From assembly GCA_002917075.1 (NCBI GenBank), contig NTMA01000007.1, forward strand, positions 434,001 to 498,000: 64,000 bases of DNA, in the 5' to 3' direction. The stretch comes from Hawksworthiomyces lignivorus (taxonomy: Eukaryota > Ascomycota > Sordariomycetes > Ophiostomatales > Ophiostomataceae). The notes below the pieces were generated by a model, which was not told the origin of the DNA, did no database searches, and worked only from the letters and a program-made list of their open reading frames with translations. Shown here one piece after another: positions 24,049 through 36,253 of this stretch. Positions within the stretch are counted from its first letter, which is position 1. Each line of letters opens with the position of its first letter. The position numbers and the translations under genes were made by a program.

Positions 24049-25530
24049 ATGTGTATCAAGACCATCTTCCACAACACCTACAGCGACGGCCAGTTCGACA
24101 TCACGGAGCGCGTAGAGTCGTGCACACCCGGCTACATGTGTGCCAACCCGCACGTCGTCCAGTACAACCGCGACTACGGGTGCTCTCGCCAGCAGGCCAA
24201 GGCATCACAGGCCAAGACCGACCGTGTGCCGGGCTCGCCGTCGCCGCGGTCCCTCTCACCGTCCAGCCCGGGCTCATCCCGCGCTGGCACCAGCGGCAGC
24301 GGCGTCGGCAGCGACGCCGCTGCGCGCCGCACCAAGATCCGCATGCAAGACATCTACGTCAACGGAACCAAGATCGCCACCGCCTCATCCTCCACTGCCC
24401 CGCGCCCGATCCCCATCAAGCGCGCCGCCACCATGACCTACGGCGGCATGGAGCCGCCGCCAGAGCGCGGCCGCCGGCCGATTATTGTGGAAGAGCGCGT
24501 CCCATCGCGGGCGGCGTTTGCCAATCAAGCAGGCGCCGCATCTCCCGTCCCCGTCGAGGTACTGGAGTACAGCTCTTCCCCGCGCCGGCGCCGCAGCCTG
24601 CGCCACGACCCGACGATCCTCCAGGGCGTGCGCCGCTCGTCGAGCCGCCGCCGCGAGGAAGGAGGGCTCGCGCCGTCTGCCATGCCGGCGGGCGGTGACG
24701 ACTTTCTGAGCCCCCATCGTCTCCCCCGCCACGGAGCCGACCGGTCCCCGCAGGGATACGGTTCGGCCGAAGACGAACAGGACCGCACCGAGCGCCGCCG
24801 CCGCCGCCGGGCCGCACGCGAGCGCGCGTCCGTGATGCCATCGTCTCTGCCGGCCTTTGGCAACACGGACGTCTTTGGGTCGTCTCTCGAGTCTTCCACG
24901 GGGGTCAGCAGCGCGTCGCCGCGCTTTGCGTCCGCCTCCACCTCCGCCTCGTCCTCGCCGTCTGCCTCGCCCGCCGCCTCGGCCACCGCCGCCTCTGCCT
25001 CCCCCGCGGTGTCTGCCGTCAAGAAGGAGCTCCGGTGGGAGGACGAGATGCGCCGCCGCCAGAACGAGCGCATCAACATGCGGCCCAAGCTGTCGCGGTC
25101 GCAGACCGTCACCGACACCAACGCCAAGCTGCACGGCGAGGTTAAGTCCATCCTCAAGAACGGCAACGCCACTACTAGCGGCGCCGCCACGCCCGCCGAA
25201 GGCCGCTCGCCGCGCCGCTCGCCCCAGCCGTCGCCGCGCTCGGCCCGCCCGTCGGGATCGCGCCGCTCGTCCTTTGTCGGCCCGTCGGCCACCACTGCTG
25301 CCGGCTACGCCAGCGACGTCGAGGACGTCTTCACGTCCTTTGCCGGCCTGGGCATCAACGACCGCCGTGCGCCGGCCGACGCCGCCGACGAGTCGCCGTC
25401 CGCAGCCGCTGAGCGTGACCGCTTGCGCAACCGCTTCAGCATGCCGCCGCGCCGGTTCACCGCCGGCAGCGCCTTCAAGCGCCGGACGGAGATCTGGTAC
25501 CCCGACGAGGGACGCTACCGGTTCATGTGA
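24049..25530 (+). CDS. conserved disordered Ser/Arg/Ala-rich protein, function unknown
   Basis: Uninterrupted frame of 493 aa with strong G/C third-position bias and an excellent start context (CCGCCACCATG). The first 45 residues are the only ordered-looking part: a Cys-containing segment with C-I-K-T-I-F-H-N-T-Y, E-R-V-E-S-C-T-P-G-Y-M-C and N-R-D-Y-G-C. The rest is low complexity: Ser/Pro-rich stretches, R-R-R clusters, S-P-R-R-S-P dipeptides suited to proline-directed kinases, and a basic C terminus ending in P-D-E-G-R-Y-R-F-M. No enzymatic domain, signal peptide or membrane segment is visible. A TATA box 119 bp upstream suggests regulated expression. I recognise it only as the kind of fungal hypothetical protein with a conserved Cys-rich N terminus; nuclear or regulatory roles are guesses. 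The long opposite-strand frames are GC-bias shadows. Confidence 0.85.
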   Translation: MCIKTIFHNTYSDGQFDITERVESCTPGYMCANPHVVQYNRDYGCSRQQAKASQAKTDRVPGSPSPRSLSPSSPGSSRAGTSGSGVGSDAAARRTKIRMQDIYVNGTKIATASSSTAPRPIPIKRAATMTYGGMEPPPERGRRPIIVEERVPSRAAFANQAGAASPVPVEVLEYSSSPRRRRSLRHDPTILQGVRRSSSRRREEGGLAPSAMPAGGDDFLSPHRLPRHGADRSPQGYGSAEDEQDRTERRRRRRAARERASVMPSSLPAFGNTDVFGSSLESSTGVSSASPRFASASTSASSSPSASPAASATAASASPAVSAVKKELRWEDEMRRRQNERINMRPKLSRSQTVTDTNAKLHGEVKSILKNGNATTSGAATPAEGRSPRRSPQPSPRSARPSGSRRSSFVGPSATTAAGYASDVEDVFTSFAGLGINDRRAPADAADESPSAAAERDRLRNRFSMPPRRFTAGSAFKRRTEIWYPDEGRYRFM

Positions 25531-27667
25531 AGGAATCAAACATTTCAGGATTTTGGGTTTCGCATCTAGACATGGCGTTTTTTTCTTGTTCTTTTCTTCT
25601 CATTCTTGTTCATTGTATTTAACTATTTCTACTTATTTTCTTTCCTTATTTTCTACTATTTGCATTACGCTCTATTTACGTTTTGTTGTCTCTTGAGCGG
25701 CCGGGTTTTTGGGAGTGGTCGCGATCTTGTTGATAGAAACAAATAATCCGAAGCTTCATATTTTTCCCTCATACTTTTGCACTCCTCTTCACTCGTGAAA
25801 TGTGTCTGCCTGTGAGATTCTGGCCCACCGTGGTCGACAGCTTTGGAAATGCAGCTGCAGAAGCGCACAGAACAAGAGAAGATAGCGTTTGCCTTCGCTT
25901 GGTGATAGTTCGTCAGGGGAAATGGAGAACTCTCACGAATGACTCCCAAACTATAATTATGCAAAGACCATTTAGTCCAATACTATGACTCGATCGCCGC
26001 ACAAAATCACCCACAATGTGCGCCATCTCATGCACGTCCAGCACTCAAAAAGAAAACCCGCTGCAGAACCCACTCTAACGCGGGCCAGCCATGCGCTCAA
26101 CCACTAGCGACGGCCAGCTGCGCTGTGGTAGGGCTACAGTGGAGTCTTTTTACTCCGCCGAACGAGCTGCTGCCTAGAAGTCGCGGGGTCTCTCAAGTTG
26201 TCAAGGTCAACGATAGTGTCCAGTAAACTGGCGGTTTTGTTGAGGGGATTCAACTCAGCAAGTTTGCGAGTATATCAAAACTCTCGCATAAAAAACAGGT
26301 CAAGGCAGACAGAATGCCTAGTCCAATATTATAACACCACTACACCCACAGAGATATATCCAAGACAGAGGCTAGAGAATACGAGGACACCTTCTGCTTG
26401 CCTAGAATAAATGACAAAATGGTTGTTGGAGAAAAGTACCCATCCCAAGACATATACTGTTGTAGTCAGCGGCGGATAAGCTGTTGATGTGCTCTCTGTT
26501 AGCCTTCGGCTTATTCCCTACACCCCTTGCGTCGTCTTGAACGTCGTATGTGTACTACTTCATGTTCTTGCACAACTTAGAAGGAGTGTTGACGTTGCTG
26601 GCGGGCAGTAAATAAATATGCACAAATATTTTGTGTGGTAGTAGGAGGGATGCAAGACACCCAGATGCAACCCTCCTGCAGCGCACTCCCGTCGCTAGCC
26701 TTGCAGTGCGGTCACCTGTTTTTTCTGTGAAGAGCGTTTTCCTGCACCTTTACCCTTCGCGTTGCGCTGCCAGCCAACTAGGACTCATCAATTCCGCGAA
26801 GTGGTGGCCCGCACACACCGAGAAGCCGAGACTGATAGGAGTTGACTGCCGGGGCGCTTCTGGGCTCTCTGCTCTGGCTTGCCATCCAGTCTAGAGCTCT
26901 CTGTCATCCTCGTGACGCATCGGGACGGGACGCAACGCAACAAAGACGTAGGATGCTTGCGTAACAGAGACGGAAAATGGAAAATCCTGTTTTTGACGTC
27001 TGCGCAAGCATGTCTCTCATTTAGTCTGCGTTTTTGTCTCACTCGTCAATATTGCTCTCATTCGCAGCTCGAAGTGTTCACGATAACTTGACTCAGCACT
27101 CAGTATTCTGCAATCCTCTACACCCTACGATATGACTGACATGTCTGCCTCGTTCGCGCAGATGCGCGAAAAAGACGTCTCTACCTTCGACTTTTATTTG
27201 CAAGTGACAGTCTCGTCCTGCCTCTACGTCGATCTCATGACGCACGGGCAACTTCTCTATCGGGGGAAGAAACACGTCTCCGGCAATCTTTCTCAAATGT
27301 TTATTGATGTATCGTGATTGATGTTAAGGCTCATTCATGTTTCCTAGAACGCACATAGCCTTCCACAGGGCGGCGATTAGGCGGCAGTCTCCTGATCATG
27401 AGCTCTTTGCCCCATAACACTAACGAAACCATTCTCCGCCTCTTCCATAGTAGTGCCAGTTCCATAGTTTTATTGTTGTATCACTCTCCGATTTTTCCAG
27501 GGTCTTGGGTACCTTCGGGCTAGCAAACATATTGCCTAGTAGATAACCATTGTTAAGCTAGCGAGGCTAGGTAGCCTGGTGGCGTAGAGAGAAGCCTAGG
27601 GTTTGCTAGAATTTAGAGGGTCCCGGCTGCTCCCATGTAGGATGCTCAGAACAAAAGGCCACAGCAG
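25531..27667. other. intergenic region
   Basis: About 2.1 kb between the disordered-protein gene and the convergent HET gene. T-rich sequence right after 25530 is a likely 3' UTR. No gene, RNA gene or repeat is supported. Confidence 0.5.
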
Positions 27668-30600
27668 TCACTGGAGAAGAATGTCTCCCCATACCAGGTC
27701 CTCCATGCTTTCCACCGTAAGACTCGGTATCTCACCAATGCCGGCACGCTCGTAAAGTCCTTTCTGACCCGATTTAAGAACCCCAGGACTCAGTTGTTTT
27801 AGGAGCATGATGTGGTAAAATTTCGAAGGGCCGTTCAAATCTACATTCAAAGTTTGTATTACATGCAATGAGCGTTGCGTGTCTGAACCAGCCTCCCGTG
27901 GTCCTGCTATGAGAGCCATACGTATAGGAACCTTTTCAGCCTTGGAATTTGAAGAGCCGGCATTCATGATTCCAGGCGGCTCAAGCACACTGGGCAAGTC
28001 TGAGATATTGCAAGTGAGCTCGACAATTCCGAGGTATTGGCCATTTTGTCTATACAGGTGGGCGTATCTTGAGAGTAGCTGGGTTATGCCATCTGGATCC
28101 GCAGGTGATATATACACGGTGGCTATCAAGGTTCTGAAGTACAATGTATGGTCCTCTAGCGGTGTGTTTGGATCAAGTCCGAATTCTTCCAAGTTAAGTG
28201 TGAATGTGGAAGGTGGCTCAGCCACGCAGCCAAGGTTGTGCTTCTCTAGAAGTTTCCCATACTGCGGTTTCGAATCTGCCAGCGCTTCATGGGCTTCAAG
28301 CGGATTGTAGCGGTCAAAGAAACTGGTCAAGATCTTGGGATATTTCGACGGATGAATATGTTTCTGTACCATGGTCACAAAATACGCAGGATCATCATCA
28401 ACGTGATCTGTCTCAAGAAGAGGCCCAAAAGGTTTTCGATATGGTTGCCGACTCGGTTGAGGTAGAAGCTTGAATGCAGTGGTGCCGTCAGAGACATACC
28501 AGTGAATCCATGAGTATTTTGCTGTCCATAAGATATGCCCTTCCGGAAAGAAAACTGGCAGTTGGACTGGCCCTGTCCAGCCACACCAGGACCAGCTTGG
28601 AAAACCCACACGGCGCTCCGACAGAAGCGAAGTGTGAAACCGCCACAGCAGGCTATGGCTGATAGCCGTCCACAGAATACCATAACGCATTTCAAGGCCG
28701 CAGTCGTCCCAAAGTATGTTCTGAATACCGGCAAACGCATTTAGGATGTCGTGTGGATGGGAAAGCTGTCGCTTCGAATACTCGTTAATGATCGCTGGAA
28801 GCCACATACAGCTTCCCACTGTTCCTGTGATTTTGATCTGGGCGTGGTCGCAGAGACTGAACTGAGGTAACCTGAAAGATACATAATTCTCCATGCCAAA
28901 TATTTGGTACTCAGACACAATGTCTTCACGAAAAGCTGCCTCCCAGGAACATTTGAAGGCGACTTGACCATTGTGGAAGATGAGGCGCCGTGGCGAGGCC
29001 ATGTATTCTTGGAAACTACTAGACATTAGAATCACATTATAGGACCTTTAGCACAATGGAAGTTGAGAAGTTACTTACGTCCATGCTCGCTCTGCCCATT
29101 TAGACTTTTCTAATGCCTTCATTGAGTGTGGAACAATCATGCGCAGCTCAGGTCCGATGGTATCGCATCTTTGGCTCTGTAAACGCTGTCTGCTTCCCAA
29201 ACCAGGCAATCCCGCACTGGAATCCACACCTTCGGCTGCAACGATGGTCATCAGAGCATTCGTGTATATCGTATTCATTTGGTTGATGGCTCTTTGCTTC
29301 TGCACTCCATCATCTTGAAGGATACATAGGCTATCTACCCATAAATAGCGCTCGCCTATATCAGCTACCAAGGCGATGGCATCATTTATCACGGCTGGCA
29401 ACTGAAATCGAGATACCCAGAGACTCCCGGGTGTCATCAAGCGGATGATGTTGCAGCTGTATGTCTGGAGGCTTTGAATCTTACCCCAGACGTAGCTCAA
29501 GGCAACGTACCTACTGCCGGGAGGTGCACGGGTGATGCAATTGAAATGCACATCAATGAGATAGAGTGATGCGTTTAAAGCGGCCAACGAACCTTTTTGA
29601 GTTGGCAGACGTAGTTCCTGTTTCTTTGATCCAGGTATGAGGTGGCGAGAGCAACTCTCACCGTGCATCGCTTCGCATTGTTGAACCCACCGTCGTATCA
29701 GGTCCGGAGAGATAAACTGGCTTATTCGACGGCCGATGAATGCATGAGGGAAGGTGTTAGATTCAACAGGGAGCAGGTAAGCATTGCATACCGGGTAGCG
29801 TTTGCCAGGAAGACAGCCCTCTACAGCCAGAAATCTGAAAGATTCATGCCGTTCTTCGTAATCAAAGTATGTGCTGAATTTCTCCAGATAAATTGTGCAA
29901 ACCAGCCCGTCCCAGCTTGTCGTCTTTTCGTCTGACTGCTGGAGAGCATACACGGCCAAATCACAAAGAGGGCAACCTCGATCTGCCTGCATAGCCCGAA
30001 AGCTCTTAGAACATAGGACGTCTCGCTGTTCAGCAGCAGTCCCTGGCTTGCTGAACGGCCGTGGCAAAAATGTGCTGCCTCGGAGATCTAGCTTTGCGCA
30101 TGTGGCACACATTCGTAGCCTAGCCATCTCACCCTCAGGATCGCGTAGAGGCCTGGCTGTAAGTTTGCGGCTGACGAGCCTGGCCATGCGCGCTTTACCC
30201 CTGCCGCTTGCAAAATTTGTGAGACTGACATTCGACTCACCATGCGTGTATAATTTGCAAGAATCAAGATCTGGCCAATCCACCGCAGTCATAGAGGGAG
30301 TTTTGCTTTGTTCTTGAGCCTGGAATTGTGGCGTACTCCGGGAACTTTCTGGGAAGAGAGCTCCCGGATTTGTGAGAAAGACGAAAAGATCTGCTATAGT
30401 AGGACTATGTGACGTATTGAGCAGCCGCTCCCACGTTCGCAAGCTCATCTGGTCTTGCGAAGCCAGACGTTCGCACAAGAGCTTGCGAATAATTGGCTTG
30501 GTGAAGATTCTTTCTCCAAGTTCACCAAGTTCTATAACCATACTCTCGAAAACAGACTGTACGAGGCATGGAGGGATAAGTTTGTCGATATCTATGGCCT

Positions 30601-30700
30601 GAGACGGCTGTACCGCATCTCTCACACTTGCGGGGTGTTGACTTGCCATTCTGGTCCCATAAGATTTCAGGAGATCTATTTTTGTCAAGGCCGGGAACAT
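27668..30700 (-). CDS. HET-domain protein with N-terminal extension
   Basis: Two exons, 29079-30700 and 27668-29015, give about 989 aa. The HET core sits around residues 395-545: R-Y-V-A-L-S-Y-V-W-G, Y-L-W-V-D-S-L-C-I-L-Q-D-D, then A-W-T-F-Q-E restored exactly at the splice. The acceptor is a tandem TAGTAG; using the second AG gives the canonical A-W-T-F-Q-E, the first inserts one Ser. HET domains in known loci trigger incompatibility cell death. Before the core there is a Cys-rich part (M-C-A-T-C-A-K ... G-C-P-L-C-D-L-A) common in HET proteins, and before that about 170 residues I do not recognise. The C-terminal 400 residues lack repeats or an NTPase, so this is a standalone HET protein rather than an NLR. 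An in-frame ATG at M-A-S-Q is an alternative start. Confidence 0.9.
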
Positions 30701-31129
30701 GAACAGGACTATTTCATATTTTGAATGCAGAGAGAAAATGAACCTCCTGGATCAAATGTGTCTAGGTTGGCTAATATTCATCCCTAACAAAAAAATGAAA
30801 TTCTGTCAAGTAATCTTTAACAGCAGAGCTGCGCATTCATTGAGCAACTAGAGTTCACAGCTGCTGTGATTCTATGGGAGGCTGAGTCGCAAAAAACCTG
30901 TATACCAGCTGTGGCTGTGTCCTACAACAAAACTACGAGGAGATTTTGATACAAAACGACTCAGCCAATCAATTCTGGCCATAGAAGAGTCTTGATATTG
31001 GTTTAAGCTACAAGCTAATCTATGTGACTTCGTTATTCATCATGAAAGAAACAAGAAGGTAGAAGAGATGGGGAAATAAATGGGCCAATACAGCAGACAA
31101 AACACGTCTCGATGAACCACTATGTTACG
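30701..31129. other. intergenic region
   Basis: About 430 bp of AT-rich DNA between the HET gene promoter and the 3' end of the carboxypeptidase gene. Nothing else is seen. Confidence 0.5.
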
Positions 31130-32568
31130 CTACTTCATGTTCTGTAGCAGGTACTGTATACCCGCATATGACTCCTCGCAGCTTGGCATGATCTGCGCTG
31201 GTGGCAGCACGAAGCCCGTCTGGCCCATGTCTCGCAGCTCCGACGTGAAGCTGTACTGCGCCCCGACTATGTCGTTCACGTAGTCTACGCTGTTGCCCGT
31301 CGACTTGTACAGCATCGAGCAGATCGACCCGGACTGGAAGTAGACGCCATGCACGTCGTAGATGGCTTCCGCCGCCCCGTCGGCCAGCGCCAGCAGCTCT
31401 TTGTTGCGCGTGGGGAACAGCTCGCACGTGTATCCGTAGGGCGTCATGAATAGCTGGCCGTACGAGTGGTAGTCGATGTACAATTTGATCCCCTGCTGCT
31501 TCTGCACGGCTTGCAGCCACGACGTCAGCGCCACCGTCTCCGGCGCATCGGCCTGCGCGCTTCCCCGGTAGTCCTGGGCACATGGGTTCGCAGACGAGCC
31601 GCCGGATGCGTTCCATGCGATGGGCCAGTTGCGGTTGATGTCGCGCCCCACGCAGGAGCTGTTGGTGGTGTCCTGGCGATTTTTGCGCCACAGGCGGTCC
31701 GTCGTCTGCGTGTAGATGAAGCCGTCCGGGTTGACGATGGGAAAGGCGTAGACGTCGTACTGGTCGAGGAAGGAATGCGCATCGGAGCCGTTCGCGGCAT
31801 CGCCGCTGCCGGCGGTACCCTGGTACCCAGTCAGCAGCTGGTATGCCAGGTACTCGACCACCATGGTGGCAATCCATTCGCGCGCGTGCACGGTGCCGTG
31901 GAACACAACTGCAGGGTTGCGTTTGCCAGTATCACTGCCAGCGCTGCTGCTGGCCCCAAACAATCGAATTCCCGTAATTTCGCGCCCGTCTAGGGACTTT
32001 CCCGATGTCACAATCTCTGAATTCTTCGGATAGAGCGCCTGTAAATCGTGCAGGAATTGGATGTGGTCACTGTATGGGTGAAACGAGTGGAACCAAGTCA
32101 GATTGGCCGAGCCAGCTATGCCAAAGGTGTCAGTTGAAATGCCGAGATTGATATGAAGTAAATTTGTCCTGTCAAAGTGAAGGGGGATGGCTTACCTTCA
32201 TACGCCGCGTAGTCCATCTCCTCCGCTATTGACTTTCCCAAATCCTGGTGCATGGTCTTTGTCTCTACCGCAATACCGAGGCTGTGAAGCCGTGCAGTAA
32301 ACTCGTCTGACTGTTCCGGAGCTACCACGAGGTCGGCAAACCGGCCGACTTTCCGTGCATCCTGCCATGTTCCAAGCCCCAGCTCGTCGATGGCACTGTT
32401 GATATGAGGTAGGGTGTCGTGGCTGACAGGCACTCGGAGAACTTGGTAGCCATCGTAAGAGACCCTCTTTTGTGCTGACTCGTCCCGAACTTGTGGCCTC
32501 TCGGCGGCGGGGCTAGCGGTAGCCGCGGCCACAAGGCAAACGCCTGGTACAATGGCAGAGAGCTTCAT
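31130..32568 (-). CDS. secreted M14A metallocarboxypeptidase (zymogen)
   Basis: Two exons, 32196-32568 and 31130-32115, give 452 aa. It is a zinc exopeptidase that removes C-terminal residues from peptides outside the cell. The start M-K-L-S-A-I-V-P-G begins a signal peptide; an in-frame ATG 42 bp upstream would spoil it, so I prefer 32568. A Propep_M14 activation segment (Y-D-G-Y-Q-V-L-R-V-P-V) follows. The mature enzyme shows the zinc ligands in H-A-R-E-W and I-D-Y-H-S-Y-G, the substrate-binding D-I-N-R-N-W, and the catalytic glutamate in F-T-S-E-L-R-D. All key residues are present, so activity is expected. The ligand pattern fits the carboxypeptidase A group, with preference for hydrophobic residues inferred from family membership only. 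Fungi use such enzymes in nutrition and, in insect pathogens, cuticle digestion. Confidence 0.95.
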
Positions 32569-32690
32569 TATCGTTTCAGGAACAACCAAACAAAAGCCCC
32601 GAACATCCAAAGAAAGAAGACAAGTGAAAAAGAAATGCCCACGTCCGGCTCTTGTTGAGTTCCCACCCTGACAGCTACGGCATCAGCCGG

Positions 32691-32698
32691 TTATATAA
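32691..32698 (-). promoter_or_regulatory. TATA box of the carboxypeptidase gene
   Basis: TTATATAA on the minus strand lies about 125 bp upstream of the chosen ATG, a usual fungal distance. It suggests a regulated promoter. Confidence 0.55.
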
Positions 32699-34147
32699 GG
32701 TCTCTTTTCAGAATCAAAGAGTCTTGGCCAATTTGTGCACTGCCCTACATCACGAGATACCCATGCCTTGCCTTGACCAAGATCAGTACGGAAAGTGGTG
32801 TAGATGCTATTAAATGTGGCCAACCTGATCTGCGATGTATGAAGATTAGGTTATTCTTTCCTCATAGAGAATCAATGGAGCCAAGGTAAACGATGAAAAT
32901 GCCATTATCTTCACATCTTGTTAATATACCCGGCTCTGACTACTCTGCTTGTCTTCACATTCGCGTCCGCTCTAAGTCGTCCAAAGAAGAGTTCCTAATT
33001 TACCGGTACTCTAATATATAGCATCCAAAATAACAAGAATCACTTATGATTGGATGTTTTGTCTTATTTTCCCCAGACAATCCATTTATATAACACTGAA
33101 GCATATACTGTATATTTTCTTAGCTCCACATCTTTCGGCTGTTGCGTTTCTATACAACTCTGCTCTACCTTATTGCTAGAATTTGTAGTTCTCTCCGCGT
33201 AAGCCTGTTGCCGTAATATCCACAAGCTACTTTAAACAGCAAAAAAAATTGAACATCAAAGACTCAAAAAGGGTTTAATTCTATTGTCTTCCAAACAAGC
33301 TCTCATTAGTTTCTCGCATCATGGGTTGCGCTGCAAGCCTGCCTGACTCTGGCTTCAAGGCTTGAAGATGGAGTTGCCAACTAAATCAAAACAATTGTCT
33401 CTACAAGGCATTCTTTAGACCCGAAAGTGTAGGCTCTAATAAAAGATGAGGATATAAGAAAAGGCAATCGTTGGACAAAACTGATCAGGGACTCTACGCC
33501 AGCAGGTATCGTAACAAATGGAGACAGTCTGTTTTTTGTTATCTAAGTCGATTGTGAGCGACCTTGCACCAAAGATATGAAAAAAAAAATGTCAATGAAG
33601 AGAACTCACAGCGAACAATGCCGCAGTAGCCGTCACACGGACATATCTAAGGGACGGCGTAAGTACCAGAGAATTACTCAAAGTAACCCAGATCTATATG
33701 GGATTTGCCGAGATGGAAGGCGCCTGCATAACCTTACCAACGCCGACCGACCCGTGGTACATTATTCCGAATGCGTGAAATACAGTTATATTTGCATATG
33801 GAGTCTTTTCTAAAGACGGTTCTCTTTTCCTAGCAATGGTCACTTCTTCTATCACAAAGATTCTTCATGTAAGATAGCTGTTGGAGCCTCATTTTACAAC
33901 TTGTATTGAATTCCAGGTCGGTTGGTCTCGTAGTCTATTTGTCACGTTCTAAACTGCAATTTTTTTGTCGATAAAAAATTCCCTTATTAATTTCTGCCTA
34001 TGGCATTGAGACCTCTTGTCTCGTTTCTTGTTATGTTCATTAAAATTGGAGCCAAAGTTTCCTGGATTCGCCGTCGCATGGTACCTATTCACTACCCAGC
34101 CTTCCAATAACCAGAGAGATAGATTGTACAGGGATCTTGGTCTTCCA
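32699..34147. other. intergenic region
   Basis: About 1.45 kb upstream of the carboxypeptidase TATA box and downstream of the CBM1 gene. It is AT-rich and no gene is supported. Confidence 0.5.
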
Positions 34148-34740
34148 TCAGTTGTGATCGTATCTGGTGACCGGAGGCGGTGACTGAGCGAGGTAGGTGA
34201 CCTGTGTTGAAAATGTATTTGGCCCAACGTTGTAGATGGTAGTCAGTGTTTGCGTGACGACAATATCGCCGTCACCGTTATCGCCACCATTGTCTCCATT
34301 ATTGCCGTTAGTCGGAGTGTCCTGTACGGGTTCATCCGGCGGGCCCGGCGGAGGACCATTGCCTCCGCCTCCTGGCCGGCCTTTTCCACGAGGCCGGCCT
34401 GATCCACCACGACCACCAGGGCCGGGGCTGTTGTTTCCATTATCTTGTGCCGCCTCGTTGCCGGTACCGAGACACTGCGAGAACCATTCATTTCCCTCTT
34501 GGCACGAGGCTCCAGTTGGACAAGCTGTCGGCCCAGACCATGTCTTGCCGCCACCTACAGAGTTACAACGTTAGCACACTGTGACTCTCAAAATTTGTTT
34601 TCATATTCCTCTGTTCATAGGGTATTAGGTTGGAAATGCTCACATTGTCCGTATAGGGTCTGAGTAGAAGCTAAATCGGAGCAAAGGCCGAAGCCCACCA
34701 GAATGGCGGAAGCTATGAAGAAAGTGGAGACGCTCTTCAT
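34148..34740 (-). CDS. small secreted CBM1 (cellulose-binding module) protein
   Basis: Two exons, 34644-34740 and 34148-34554, joined across an 89-nt GTGAGC..TAG intron with a GCTAAC branch site, give 167 aa. A signal peptide (M-K-S-V-S-T-F-F-I-A-S-A-I-L) is followed at once by a CBM1: Y-G-Q-C-G-G, W-S-G-P-T-A-C, C-Q-E-G-N-E-W-F-S-Q-C. The four cysteines and aromatic positions (Y, W, W-F) match the fungal cellulose-binding fold. The splice falls inside the first module cysteine, so no single open frame shows the domain. The remaining 110 residues are a Gly/Pro/Asn-rich, disordered tail with no catalytic domain or GPI signal. Binding to cellulose or chitin is inferred from the fold. It may act as a wall-binding, adhesion or effector protein. 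Partner enzymes are not adjacent. Confidence 0.88.
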
Positions 34741-34859
34741 CTTGCAGGGCTGACGCAGTTCTGAAAAAAGAATGACATGGAACTAGAAGAGATAAAGAAA
34801 AGAGAAGAAATAATTGGCAAGTAAGAGCTTTTAAATTGGACCAAAAGAAATTGTGGTGC

Positions 34860-34867
34860 ATATATAT
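34860..34867 (-). promoter_or_regulatory. TATA box of the CBM1 gene
   Basis: A TATATAT string on the minus strand lies about 120 bp before the ATG at 34740, consistent with a TATA-driven promoter. Confidence 0.5.
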
Positions 34868-36253
34868 CCCAGAGACTGCTCAACACGGTCCACAGGCTAG
34901 GATACAGTAAACTTTACCGGAGCTTTTTCTTTTCATCAAAGGCAAAGGTGATAAGGTAAGGGTTTTTTGCCTCATGAGCGAGATACTAAGCCTATGCAAA
35001 AAAAATTAAGAGAAACGCTAAGGAAAAATACGTCGGTCTATATCAAATAAACAGAGAGATGCCGGGAAGACGGGAAACATGAACGCATGGATTTTCCTCC
35101 TTGTCAGCCAACTTCCTGTTTGCTCTTTCGCCGCGTCTCGTAAACATATCGTAACTGTTGTAGGCACGGCTTTCCTATAGTCTTCACAGCACTGTGCTCT
35201 CGGGCTTCTTGCTCCTTGTCAATTAAAGGCCAAATCAACATTGATACCCTCCTGACCTAATAGGCCTTACTTCGCGTAAACAAATCTTCTAGATCAATGA
35301 CAAAAAGTTTGCACCACCGTCTTTTCCTAGGTGACCAACACAGCGATATGATAATGTAGAGATCCAGCAGGGGGTCCTTTTTCTTTGCCACACCTATCTA
35401 CCTCGAGCCGAGAATAGGTTTTGATTTTCGTTTCCCGCCCCTGCTCGATTTATTTCCAGCTCGACTTCGCCCTTCCTTTCAGCCTTTGTCCCAGCAATGC
35501 CATATAGCTGCCATTCCCGGACGTGAACGGGATTGAAGACGAGGGTTCCCTGTCTGCCCGATAAATACCAACGTCACCAAAATCCGGGTTCCCGTTACAT
35601 TTAACGTGACAAAGGAGAATGCGAATGTGACAGAAAATGTCATAAAAATTGGGACATGTAAAATATTCTATTTCATATCAGATGCAAGCCCTTTTCTTTT
35701 ATTCTAGAACTGTACATTAACATGAAGGCAGAAACAGAGAGACAAGAAGATACACTGCTATTTCGCCTTTTTAGCTCACCACTCCATCTTCTGTCGTCGA
35801 TAATTTGATAGGGTGTCTGACATCTTCCAATATGGCTAATTAATCTCCGTCGGGCATAAGGTCGTTGTGATTGTGTTTAAGTCGAGGTGGTAAAAGGGGG
35901 CTAAAGACCGCCTGGGAAAAGGCTAAATAACCATCAATTGTGCTAATGGTGGGAAAAATAGTATTCATGCTGTCATAAATCACCTTATAGGATACCCAAA
36001 TAAGAGGAACCGAATCAGAGGCGATCCCAGGCCGTCCCCCTAGCAAGTCCACCATTTGAAGGGAACCGGGGCATTCCACCGTCTGCCGTAAGCTTTGCCT
36101 ACTGTACGCACAATTTTGTGAAGACCCTAGTACCCTATTGCTTTTCTATCTTCCATCGGACATGCGTGGGGATATGAGCTTCTTAAAGGAGAAGCGGGAT
36201 ATCTGAGGCGGCACTATCCTGCATCTTCTTGCGGGTAATCAAATAAATGCCGC
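34868..36253. other. intergenic region
   Basis: About 1.4 kb with no supported gene. It is AT-rich and probably contains upstream control DNA of the CBM1 gene and the 3' end of the coiled-coil gene. Confidence 0.5.

Noticed and set aside
24385..25539. 384-codon minus-strand frame
   Set aside because: Antisense shadow of the GC-biased 24.05-kb gene, Gly/Arg-rich without a domain.
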